Below, one piece after another: positions 1 to 5,559 of a stretch of 5,559 bases of DNA. Source of the stretch: Planctomycetota bacterium (lineage in GTDB: Bacteria > Planctomycetota > J058 > JARGOJ01); contig JARGOJ010000638.1 in the NCBI GenBank assembly GCA_029210225.1, forward strand, positions 1 to 5,559, given 5' to 3'. The notes below the pieces were generated by a model. It ran no database searches and was not told the DNA's origin. It worked only from the letters and a program-made list of their open reading frames with translations. Every line of letters starts with the position of its first letter. Within the stretch, counting starts at the first letter, position 1. Position numbers and translations under genes: made by a program.

Positions 1-810
1 CTCATGGGTATGCTCATCGTCCTCTACCTCTCCGGAGATTGGATGCTGCTCAGCGTCGCGATCATCTTCCTGGTCGGAGTCCTGTGGACCACTAAACAAG
101 CCATCCCCATCTTCTGGAAAGAAATCCAGATGCTGCTCAATATCAGCACCGTCAGAGAGCACGAGCGCATCATCTACAACGGCATCCCTTTCCTCGTCGC
201 CTCGCTAAACCTCTCTACAACCCTGGAAAATCCCGCCCTGGAAAACTGCGCCATCCGACTCCCCGTGCGCCAACTTCTCGGCTACGTCTCGCGCCCAACC
301 TCCCCTGATGAGCCATGGTTTCCCTCGAACTGCGGCGATTGGGTGATGCTCTCCGATGGAAGCACCGGCCTCGTCAAACACCAAACCCCAGAGATGGTCC
401 AGCTGGTCGTCGGTGGTGGCAGCCTCAAAACCCTCCCCACCACCCAATTCCTCGCCATGAACCCAACAAACCTCAGCCAATCCTTCCGCATTGGGAGCAC
501 CTTCGGGATCAGCTACAAACACCAAGCCATCTCTCTCACCGAAGTCCCCGCTTTCCTAGCAGCATTCGTCACCCAGCGCCTCCAAGAAGAACAATACCAA
601 GCCCTCGTCATTGGAGTCAGCGTCGACTTCAAAGCGGCAAATTCGTCCTCCCTCGACTATGAAATAGGTGTCGAATTTCATGGCCAGGCCGCGCCGGACT
701 ACCACAAGCTCAAACGACTGCTCCAACGTTTCGCCGTCGAAGCGTGCAACTTAAAGGGCTGGGATATTCCCTATCAAACGGTCTCCATCGTGAACGTCCC
801 CGCGGAATGA
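1..810 (+). CDS. MscS-family mechanosensitive ion channel, C-terminal part (5' end outside window)
   Basis: The frame is open through the left edge, so the ATG at 4 is probably internal and the gene is partial. Counting from that Met, residues 11-28 form a hydrophobic membrane segment. An amphipathic stretch (about 31-46) follows, as expected for the pore-lining last helix of MscS channels. The GDWVxLxDGxxG segment (111-122), the string of short strands that follows, and FRIGSTFGISY (161-171) match the MscS beta domain. The remainder to the stop fits the cytoplasmic alpha/beta domain, with IPYQT near the end as in MscS proteins. Family members are inner-membrane channels that open under membrane tension and release solutes on hypo-osmotic shock. 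A segment (about 50-110) with a second GIPFLV/RLPVR-like strand pattern precedes the GDWV motif; I recall this from a divergent MscS subgroup. Assignment rests on motif recognition only. No clear terminator follows the stop. Confidence 0.72.
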   Translation, partial: LMGMLIVLYLSGDWMLLSVAIIFLVGVLWTTKQAIPIFWKEIQMLLNISTVREHERIIYNGIPFLVASLNLSTTLENPALENCAIRLPVRQLLGYVSRPTSPDEPWFPSNCGDWVMLSDGSTGLVKHQTPEMVQLVVGGGSLKTLPTTQFLAMNPTNLSQSFRIGSTFGISYKHQAISLTEVPAFLAAFVTQRLQEEQYQALVIGVSVDFKAANSSSLDYEIGVEFHGQAAPDYHKLKRLLQRFAVEACNLKGWDIPYQTVSIVNVPAE

Positions 811-930
811 CAGCGCCCCAGCCGATTCCCACAGAGCTGACACTCCCATGAATAAATACCCTCAAAGCCTCATAGAAAGAGATTCAGAGCCCATCAACAA
901 TCGCGGAGACTAAAAACTAAAGTAGAAACT

Positions 931-939
931 TGGTACACT
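931..939 (+). promoter_or_regulatory. Possible extended -10 promoter for the methyltransferase gene
   Basis: TGGTACACT matches an extended -10 element (TGn followed by a TATAAT-like hexamer, 4 of 6). The position 17 bases upstream (911-916, TAAAAA) is a poor -35, which is tolerated by extended -10 promoters. A transcript would start near 946, a short distance before both candidate starts of the methyltransferase. The same TACACT hexamer occurs before the Fur gene. Short motif, so this is only suggestive. Confidence 0.3.
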
Positions 940-962
940 CTGAGCATCGGTCAATTTGACCT

Positions 963-3215
963 GTGCCCTTTTTCACTTTTTCCGGACAACTCATGGTTTC
1001 AAAATCGGCTGCCCTGCGAAACAGACAGCGCGCTATTTACAACGATTTTGAACGGGCCCACCTCGCGGTCCTCAACGCCCTTCTGGACAAGCAAAGCGAA
1101 GATTCACTCTCCGCCCAGATAAGCGCCGGAAAAATCGACCCTGAGCAGTTCCAAAGAGATGCCAAGCAGTTCCTATTTCGCATCCTCTTCTGCCTCACCG
1201 CCCACTCTCGAAACGTCCTCTTCCCCAGCCCATTAAACAAAGAGGATCAGAAGCTCAAAGATGAATTCCAGCTACAAATCGGCCAACTCCAATCAGAGCA
1301 CAATCCCCTCTCCTCCAATTTCTGGAAGCTTCTGCAACGCCTTGGCCAATCAAGGTTCCAACTCGGGCGTGTCCTCAACTCTGACCCTTCCAGTCAACGA
1401 TTTCTAGCCCAGTCCATCTCCAACCAAAGCCTGTCCTCAATTCTCAACGCGCTCCCCTATCCAAGCGGCCAAAATCCCTGGACCGACCCGGACCTCAACA
1501 TTCTCTCGGCCCTCTACGAACAAAGCCTCAAATCACGTCCTCAATTCGACCCCGACAAGAAGCGCTTTCAACCCAGCCATGACAGCCTCTCCCGGAGAAA
1601 AGCAGGTTCCTTTTATACCCCAGAAAAACTCGTTCAATTCATCCTCGATCGCAATCTTCAATCACTCATTGATTCATCCCCCGACAGCCTCCGATTGAGA
1701 ATCACCGATCCTTCCTGCGGCTGCGGCCGTTTCCTCATCCCCGCCGCGAAGATGTTAGCCGCCGCACTCTGCGAAAAAGAACACAGCTCATCAATTCCCT
1801 GCACCTCCTGTAAAACGACAATTGTCGAGAACTGCATCCACGGCGTCGACCTTGACCCAAGCGCCCTGGAGCTCTGCCGCTTTCACTTTTTAATTTGGAC
1901 CGAATCCCCAACTCTCACTCTTCAAAAGCTCGAAGCGATCATTGAATATGGCGACGCCCTCGCCCCTCCTCTCGAACAAAACCTTAAGACAGAGACCCCG
2001 CCTCAGAGATTTTGCTGGCGAAGCAGTCAAGCGAGGCGTTGGAACGAGCAGGGCTTTGACCTCGTCGTCGGCAATCCCCCCTACGTCTCTTATTACTCAA
2101 AGCACTCCAAAGCCAGCGACAATCAGCCAGATAACGAAAGCTATACCTGGCTACTCAATATCAAAGGCGAACGCGCCCTCCCTGGACGAATCAATCTCTT
2201 CCTTTATTTTATCTCCCTCGCCACTCAATTAACCAGAGATCAAGGGCGCTTTGTCTTTGTTCTCCCCGATACAATCCTCACCAACGAGCAATACACCGAC
2301 ACTCGCAAAGCTCTCCTCAAGCACGGAACCCTCGAAGAAGCTTGGTTGTTTCGCCATTCTGTGTTTTCTGACGCCTCCGTTGGGACCACCGTCTTGTCTT
2401 GGTCCAATCAGGACTCCAAAGATAAGGTCGTTCGAATTTTTGAAGTGGACGAAATGGAGGACGACCCGAAGAAGCGCAGACAAGAATTCCCAATCCCCCC
2501 AAGCGCCCTCCTCAAACGTCCCAAGGCCCACTTCTACCCAGGGCCAGAAACTCCCCAATTGCCAGATTCAATCCCCCTCGGCGACAAAGCGCACGTCAAA
2601 GATGGAATGAATCCCGGCCCGAGAGAAGTACGCACGCGACTGATCCGGTCGAGCAAAGAAAACGACCACTGCCATCCACTGATAGAGGGGAATAACATTC
2701 ACCCCCTATCCATTCATTGGGGCGGCCGCTGGATCGATTGCAGCCCCACACTATTGAGCCGAGAAGATAAACGACGGGGAGCATCCCTGCGCCAGGAATG
2801 GATCTTTCAGAGCGACAAAATCGTCTATCGACAAACAGCGAGCAAACCCATTGCAGCCCTCGATTTCCAATCCTATCGTTGCCTCAATTCTGTTCATAAC
2901 ATTGTGCTGAAAGAAGAGAGCCGGAGCGCGCTCATTGCCCTTTGCTGCTACCTCAATTCAAGCCTCTGCAGCCAAATTTATCGGGCTTTTAGTGGCGAAT
3001 CGAGAAAGCTCTTCCCGCAAGTCCATGTCTCCCTTATGAAAACTCTCCCAGTCCCTCATTTCCTCTTTCAGGAAAACAGTGAATGGACTCAAAAGCTGAT
3101 CCAGATTTGGAAGCGCTCCTTCGAGAATGAGTCCAACACCAAAGGCCACGAGAATGGCCTTCAACAAATCGATCAAGTCATGCAGAATTACCTAAATTGT
3201 CATGGTTTCGATTAA
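963..3215 (+). CDS. N6-adenine DNA methyltransferase, Eco57I/type IIG-like, no visible nuclease domain
   Basis: Predicted to transfer a methyl group from S-adenosylmethionine to adenine N6 at a specific DNA site. Numbered from the GTG at 963: residues 1-200 are a helical region with an RILFCLTAHSRNVLFP segment like the connector of Eco57I-type enzymes. Motif X is GSFYTP (215-220), the SAM-binding motif I is DPSCGCGRFL (249-258), motif II is GVDLDP (294-299) and the catalytic motif IV is NPPY (371-374). About 540-730 resembles the TaqI-type specificity region, with KIVYRQ (619-624), LNSVHNIVL (641-649) and YLNS (663-666). Type IIG enzymes of this class are usually near 1000 residues with an N-terminal PD-(D/E)XK nuclease; at 750 residues and with no such motif seen, this looks methylase-only. 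No restriction gene is in the window. The start is uncertain: ATG at 993 (MVSKSAALRN) is equally plausible, since neither has a good ribosome binding site. Cys280, Cys283 and Cys291 between motifs I and II are unusual. Confidence 0.88.
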   Translation: MPFFTFSGQLMVSKSAALRNRQRAIYNDFERAHLAVLNALLDKQSEDSLSAQISAGKIDPEQFQRDAKQFLFRILFCLTAHSRNVLFPSPLNKEDQKLKDEFQLQIGQLQSEHNPLSSNFWKLLQRLGQSRFQLGRVLNSDPSSQRFLAQSISNQSLSSILNALPYPSGQNPWTDPDLNILSALYEQSLKSRPQFDPDKKRFQPSHDSLSRRKAGSFYTPEKLVQFILDRNLQSLIDSSPDSLRLRITDPSCGCGRFLIPAAKMLAAALCEKEHSSSIPCTSCKTTIVENCIHGVDLDPSALELCRFHFLIWTESPTLTLQKLEAIIEYGDALAPPLEQNLKTETPPQRFCWRSSQARRWNEQGFDLVVGNPPYVSYYSKHSKASDNQPDNESYTWLLNIKGERALPGRINLFLYFISLATQLTRDQGRFVFVLPDTILTNEQYTDTRKALLKHGTLEEAWLFRHSVFSDASVGTTVLSWSNQDSKDKVVRIFEVDEMEDDPKKRRQEFPIPPSALLKRPKAHFYPGPETPQLPDSIPLGDKAHVKDGMNPGPREVRTRLIRSSKENDHCHPLIEGNNIHPLSIHWGGRWIDCSPTLLSREDKRRGASLRQEWIFQSDKIVYRQTASKPIAALDFQSYRCLNSVHNIVLKEESRSALIALCCYLNSSLCSQIYRAFSGESRKLFPQVHVSLMKTLPVPHFLFQENSEWTQKLIQIWKRSFENESNTKGHENGLQQIDQVMQNYLNCHGFD

Positions 3216-3286
3216 AAAAGCTCTGATTTCCTTGTCATCATCGTGCGAAGTCAGTCCAATACTTATTGAGTGATAGCTTGCGAATT

Positions 3287-3291
3287 AAGGG
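3287..3291 (+). promoter_or_regulatory. Ribosome binding site that decides the start of the SGNH-like gene
   Basis: AAGGG directly abuts the ATG at 3292, which is too close to work for that codon. It lies 9 bases before the ATG at 3301, a usable spacing. This favours 3301 as the start, giving an N-terminus MSKVPKTLTLL typical of a signal peptide. Confidence 0.5.
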
Positions 3292-3300
3292 ATGAAATAC

Positions 3301-4574
3301 ATGAGCAAAGTTCCAAAGACCCTAACCCTCCTTGCCGCGCTGCTGATGATTGGGTCGATCGAACCCAGTTTCGCAAAGAACGCAAAGAGTAAGTCGAAGC
3401 TCGCCCCCGTCGACAAGAGCTGGAAGAGAAGAAGGAAAAGAAGGACGAAAAGAAGGACGCTCCTAAAAAAGACGGCAAAGACAAAAAGAAAGACGAGAAG
3501 AAGAAGCCCGAACCGAAAAAACCAGAGAAGCCCAAGCCCTACGCCGGATGGCCGAAGGACAGCGCTGGGCAATGCTACCTAGAATTCGAAATCCCTGAAG
3601 CAAAGAAGAACAACATCCTCGTCGCCATGGATATCAAGGGCATTGGCAAGTCTATCCCCATCTCCCTGGTCGGCGCCAAGAAACGCGGCGCCAAGAAGTG
3701 GAAGAAACTCGCGGGAGAAGTCTGCCACAAACCCGCAGATGGACGACGAAAAGGCTTCCGCGACTTCCGCGTCGTTTGGCCAAAAGGCAAATACACCGTC
3801 GCACGACTCGTCTTCGGTGAGGGCGACGAAGACCTCGGCAAAATCCAACGCATCCGCTTCTATAAGCTCGATAAGAAGAAGAAAAACGACTATTGGGTCT
3901 TCGTCGGCGCAGCCATGACCATGAACGCCGCCAATCCCGACCGATACACGCAACTTATCCGCGAAACCTTCACCGACCAAGATCCCTATGTCGTCAATGA
4001 AGCTCGCAACTCATGGGGGGTCAACAAATTTTGGAATGGGATCGGCAAGATACTCGAACGTCATCCTCACTCTCGCTACATTTGCATCCATATCGGCGGC
4101 GCCGATGTCAGCAATCAACGACCCTATCCCAAAGGATCGAAGACCATACAACGACGCCTCGACGCAGCCCTAGCTATGATTCGCAAAGCCGGCAAGATTC
4201 CCATCCTCGCTCGTCTCAGCTACCGTCAGTACAAAAAGAAAGGCGCCCAGCCCGCTGTGCCGCCAGAATCAAACGGCTCCGGCCCTTACGTCGTCAACGT
4301 CTACGACCCACTCATCCGCAAATACTGCCGCCCCTTCTTCGACCCGAAGGCCCGACGCGGATACGTCGACCTCTACAAGCTCTTCGAGGAGAACAAGAAA
4401 TTCTTAGGCGACGACGGCATCAGCTGGAATAAAGATGGCAACGAAGCCTTCCTCAAGGTCTTCGTCATGCGCGCCGCCGCCATAGTTTATGAGGGCAAGG
4501 TCCGCCCCTTAGACATCAAGGGTGGGGGCGACAAAGACAAGAAGCCGAACGGCCCGCCCACTCGCGCCTTCTAG
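3301..4574 (+). CDS. Secreted SGNH-hydrolase-like protein (probable pseudoenzyme), split by a -1 frame change
   Basis: The first part (from 3301) encodes a signal peptide: SKVPKT, a hydrophobic LTLLAALLMIGSIEP, then SFA before KNA as the likely cleavage site. This frame runs into Arg-rich nonsense and stops at 3582. The body is in the -1 frame, open from 3393 to 4574. Joined by restoring one base near 3417, it gives about 424 residues: signal peptide; Lys/Glu/Asp/Pro linker (about 42-81); a beta-rich domain (about 81-197); and an SGNH-like domain (about 200-400). SGNH blocks can be aligned, but the catalytic residues are replaced: GDSxT is GAAMT (203-207), GxND is GGAD (266-269), and DxxH is DGIS (372-375). 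If that alignment is right, hydrolysis is unlikely and a binding role is more plausible. The two-domain layout recalls CE2-type carbohydrate esterases. The split could be a real mutation, a sequencing error or programmed frameshifting. The ATG at 3627 would give a 315-residue form without export signal or ribosome binding site. Confidence 0.62.
3421..3535 (+). repeat. Purine-rich low-complexity tract encoding a Lys/Glu/Asp/Pro linker
   Basis: Nearly unbroken A/G on the + strand made of AAG, GAG, GAA, GAC and AAA codons. In the frame of the downstream body it reads EEKKEKKDEKKD, then APKKDGKDKKKDEKKKPEPKK. In the frame of the signal peptide the same bases give an Arg-rich shadow (KRRRKRRTKRR). 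The body frame is therefore the natural one along the whole tract, which places the ancestral frame change before it. Such tracts are prone to slippage. Confidence 0.7.
3465..3471 (+). other. Slippery heptamer A AAA AAG, correctly phased for -1 frameshifting
   Basis: Six A followed by G, with codons AAA (3466) and AAG (3469) in the signal-peptide frame. This is the X XXY YYZ arrangement of the E. coli dnaX frameshift signal, and slipping back one base enters the downstream body frame. A purine stretch GAAGGA (3452-3457) lies 7 bases upstream, similar to the internal Shine-Dalgarno-like stimulator in dnaX. I did not find a convincing stimulatory hairpin downstream. Chance is a real possibility in such A-rich sequence. 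Confidence 0.3.
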
Positions 4575-4602
4575 ACTCCGCGCATATCATTCACTGACAC
4601 TT

Positions 4603-4645
4603 GGAGAGGAGCATTTTGTAAATTGCTCCTCTTTATTCATTTTGG
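4603..4645 (+). terminator. Rho-independent terminator after the SGNH-like gene
   Basis: A perfect 9-bp stem, AGAGGAGCA (4605-4613) with TGCTCCTCT (4624-4632), encloses a 10-base loop and is followed by a T-rich run (TTTATTCATTTT). Two G-T pairs can extend its base. It lies 30 bases past the stop at 4574 and separates the SGNH-like gene from the DUF1653 gene. Confidence 0.8.
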
Positions 4646-4666
4646 AAGACGAGGACACAGGCCCCT

Positions 4667-4897
4667 ATGAAACCTGGACTTTACCAGCACTACAAAGGTC
4701 AGCAATATCACGTGATCGACATCGCGAGACACAGCGAAACAGAGGAAGAGCTGGTGCTTTATCGCGCCCTCTATGGCGAGCGAGGATTGTGGGTGCGCCC
4801 CAAGGATATGTTCTTTGAAACCGTGACAAAGGACGGCAAGACCATGGACAGATTCGCATATCTAGGCGAATACAGTGGGCCCCCGGAGAGCCCATGA
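4667..4897 (+). CDS. DUF1653 family protein
   Basis: A small cytosolic protein of 76 residues with no signal peptide or membrane segment. The pattern MKPGLYQHYKG, then YHVIDIARHSETEEELVLYRALYG, then GLWVRPKDMF and a final RFAYLGEY matches the DUF1653 family, which is typically about 60-80 residues; this copy is full length. The family has no established biochemical function that I can state. The ATG is preceded by GAGG at 4651-4654, a rather long 12-base spacing. It lies just past the terminator, so it either has its own promoter inside the short gap or depends on read-through. The Fur-family gene follows 51 bases downstream in the same direction and may share its transcript. Confidence 0.85.
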   Translation: MKPGLYQHYKGQQYHVIDIARHSETEEELVLYRALYGERGLWVRPKDMFFETVTKDGKTMDRFAYLGEYSGPPESP

Positions 4898-4900
4898 CTT

Positions 4901-4916
4901 TTCAAATGCACTTCAA
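4901..4916. promoter_or_regulatory. Candidate Fur-family operator (imperfect dyad)
   Basis: TTCAAATGCACTTCAA has the form TTnAAnTGCAnTTnAA: 12 of 16 positions are symmetric about the centre between 4908 and 4909. It sits directly against a TACACT hexamer (4917-4922) that could be the -10 of the Fur-family gene. Fur, PerR and Zur boxes are AT-rich dyads in similar positions, and autoregulation is common in the family. No measured site supports this. Confidence 0.3.
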
Positions 4917-4948
4917 TACACTAGGATGAGCTGCATGAAGGAGAGTTC

Positions 4949-5347
4949 ATGAACAACAAGAAGATTGGTAAGAGACGTTCCAATCAGAGAACTCACATCC
5001 GCGAGGCGATCGAAAAAGCCGGTAAACCCCTCACCGTGGGAGAGATTCACGAGCTCGCCAAAGAGCAATCTTCAAACCTTGGAATCGCCACGGTCTATCG
5101 AGCCATCAAACTCTTGCTAGAAGAGAAGCTCATCAAAGCGGTCTCCCTTCCGGAGAGCGAAATTCGCTACGAGCCCTATGAAACAGAGCATCATCACCAT
5201 TTTCAGTGTAATGATTGCCAATCGGTCTTCGACCTTCCGATGTGCCCCATCTCCATCCCTGAAGGCACGACCTTCCCCAACGGCTTCCGCGTCGACTCCC
5301 ATGAGATCACACTCTACGGAAGCTGCCCGACCTGCAACGCCGCCTAG
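4949..5347 (+). CDS. Fur-family metal-responsive transcriptional regulator
   Basis: A 132-residue protein, close to the usual length for the family. Residues 10-65 form the winged helix, with LGIATVYRAIKLL (44-56) as the recognition helix. The C-terminal dimerisation and metal-binding half carries HHHH (81-84), CNDC (87-90) and CPTC (126-129). The two CxxC pairs make the structural zinc site of Fur/PerR/Zur proteins. Glu75, the His cluster, Asp95 and His118 are candidates for the regulatory metal site. The subtype (iron, zinc, peroxide or manganese) cannot be decided from these residues. An extra Cys (99) lies in the loop after FDLP. The start is well supported by AAGGAG at 4938-4943, 5 bases before the ATG. 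The stop TAG overlaps the first bases of the downstream palindromic repeat, so the element probably helps form it. It likely represses metal uptake or stress genes when metal-bound. Confidence 0.9.
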   Translation: MNNKKIGKRRSNQRTHIREAIEKAGKPLTVGEIHELAKEQSSNLGIATVYRAIKLLLEEKLIKAVSLPESEIRYEPYETEHHHHFQCNDCQSVFDLPMCPISIPEGTTFPNGFRVDSHEITLYGSCPTCNAA

Positions 5348-5507
5348 TGTTCTGGCATTCTTAAATTCATAGTGTCTCTGGCTAGAGCATTGGGCTGTGA
5401 ATGAGACAGGGTGATAGGAATTTAGCGGGCTAAATGACTGAACCCTTACGAAATTCACGGCCTAATGAGCAGTCAGAGCCCATGGATTTAAGGATGACAG
5501 AGCACTA
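5345..5507 (+). mobile_element. Palindromic MITE-like element, complete copy, TA to TA
   Basis: The 161-bp unit folds on itself almost from end to end. The outer arm pairs 5345-5372 with 5480-5507: 23 Watson-Crick and 3 G-T pairs out of 28, with mismatches at 5355/5497 and 5371/5481. A middle arm pairs 5376-5402 with 5453-5478 with small interruptions. The tip holds AGGGT/ACCCT (5408-5412, 5442-5446) and ATTTAGC/GCTAAAT (5420-5426, 5429-5435). The ends read GTGTTCTG and CAGAGCAC inside flanking TA, as expected for a non-autonomous IS630/Tc1-mariner-type element. It encodes no protein. A structured repeat family of another kind is the main alternative. Confidence 0.55.
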
Positions 5508-5559
5508 GTGTTCTGGCATTCTTAAATTCATAGGGTCTCTGGCTAGAGCATTGGGCTGT
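5506..5559 (+). repeat. Second, tandem copy of the palindromic element (cut by window edge)
   Basis: 5505-5559 repeats 5344-5398 with one difference in 55 bases (T at 5373, G at 5534). The offset is 161, so the copy starts exactly where the first ends, sharing the TA at 5506-5507. The changed base lies at an unpaired junction between the outer and middle arms, so folding is unaffected. Whether a full second copy or a longer array follows is outside the window. Confidence 0.85.

Noticed and set aside
205..525. Minus-strand frame of 106 codons inside the channel gene
   Set aside because: Shadow of the MscS-like reading frame, which carries clear family motifs; the antisense translation has none.
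848..913. A 21-codon open frame (MNKYPQSLIERD...) in the gap between the channel and the methyltransferase genes
   Set aside because: No ribosome binding site before the ATG, no recognisable motif, and length expected by chance.
3216..3290. Sigma-70 promoter for the SGNH-like gene (TTGTCA at 3232-3237)
   Set aside because: No convincing -10 hexamer at 16-18 bases spacing; the gap probably contains a promoter but I cannot place it.
3285..3572. Long minus-strand frames rich in Phe, Leu and Ser opposite the Lys-rich tract
   Set aside because: They are the complement of AAG/GAG repeats (CTT/CTC/TTC), which gives hydrophobic-looking nonsense; the + strand reading is a coherent secreted protein.
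5344..5559. Integron attC site or cassette array
   Set aside because: The unit is palindromic like attC, but I see no GTTRRRY/RYYYAAC core boxes, no cassette gene between copies, and the unit is longer than usual attC sites.
5344..5559. CRISPR array
   Set aside because: Repeats of at least 55 bases with a 161-base period, and the sequence between the conserved ends is part of the same hairpin rather than a variable spacer.

Overview
All five supported genes lie on the + strand, followed by a palindromic repeat that runs off the right edge. Coding sequence is moderately GC-rich. The mix of genes (an MscS-like channel, an Eco57I-type adenine methyltransferase, a secreted SGNH-fold protein with a Lys/Glu linker, a DUF1653 protein and a Fur-family regulator) suggests a Gram-negative environmental bacterium. 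The secreted protein and the style of the Fur protein make me lean weakly toward the Planctomycetota/Verrucomicrobiota side of the tree. There is no rRNA or marker gene to settle this.

Layout. 1-810 is the C-terminal part of an MscS-type mechanosensitive channel that enters from the left edge. 811-962 is a short spacer with a possible extended -10 promoter. 963-3215 (possible start at 993) is an N6-adenine DNA methyltransferase of Eco57I/type IIG architecture, with motifs X, I and IV and a C-terminal target-recognition region but no visible nuclease domain. 3301-4574 is a secreted SGNH-hydrolase-like protein split by a -1 frame change. Its signal peptide is in one frame and its body in another, and the overlap holds two correctly phased slippery heptamers. 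The body appears to have lost the SGNH Ser, Asn and His. 4603-4645 is a rho-independent terminator. 4667-4897 is a DUF1653 protein and 4949-5347 a Fur-family repressor with a strong ribosome binding site and a candidate operator.

The end of the window is the most unusual part. From the stop codon of the Fur gene onward there is a 161-bp unit that folds on itself almost completely (outer arm 26 of 28 positions pairable) and is bounded by TA. It is followed immediately by the start of a second copy (54 of 55 bases identical). This looks like a MITE or other palindromic repeat in tandem, and its first base appears to complete the Fur stop codon.

The genes do not form one obvious pathway. The DUF1653 and Fur genes may be co-transcribed. 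The methyltransferase looks solitary within the window. The two strongest leads are the frame-split SGNH pseudoenzyme and the tandem palindromic element.
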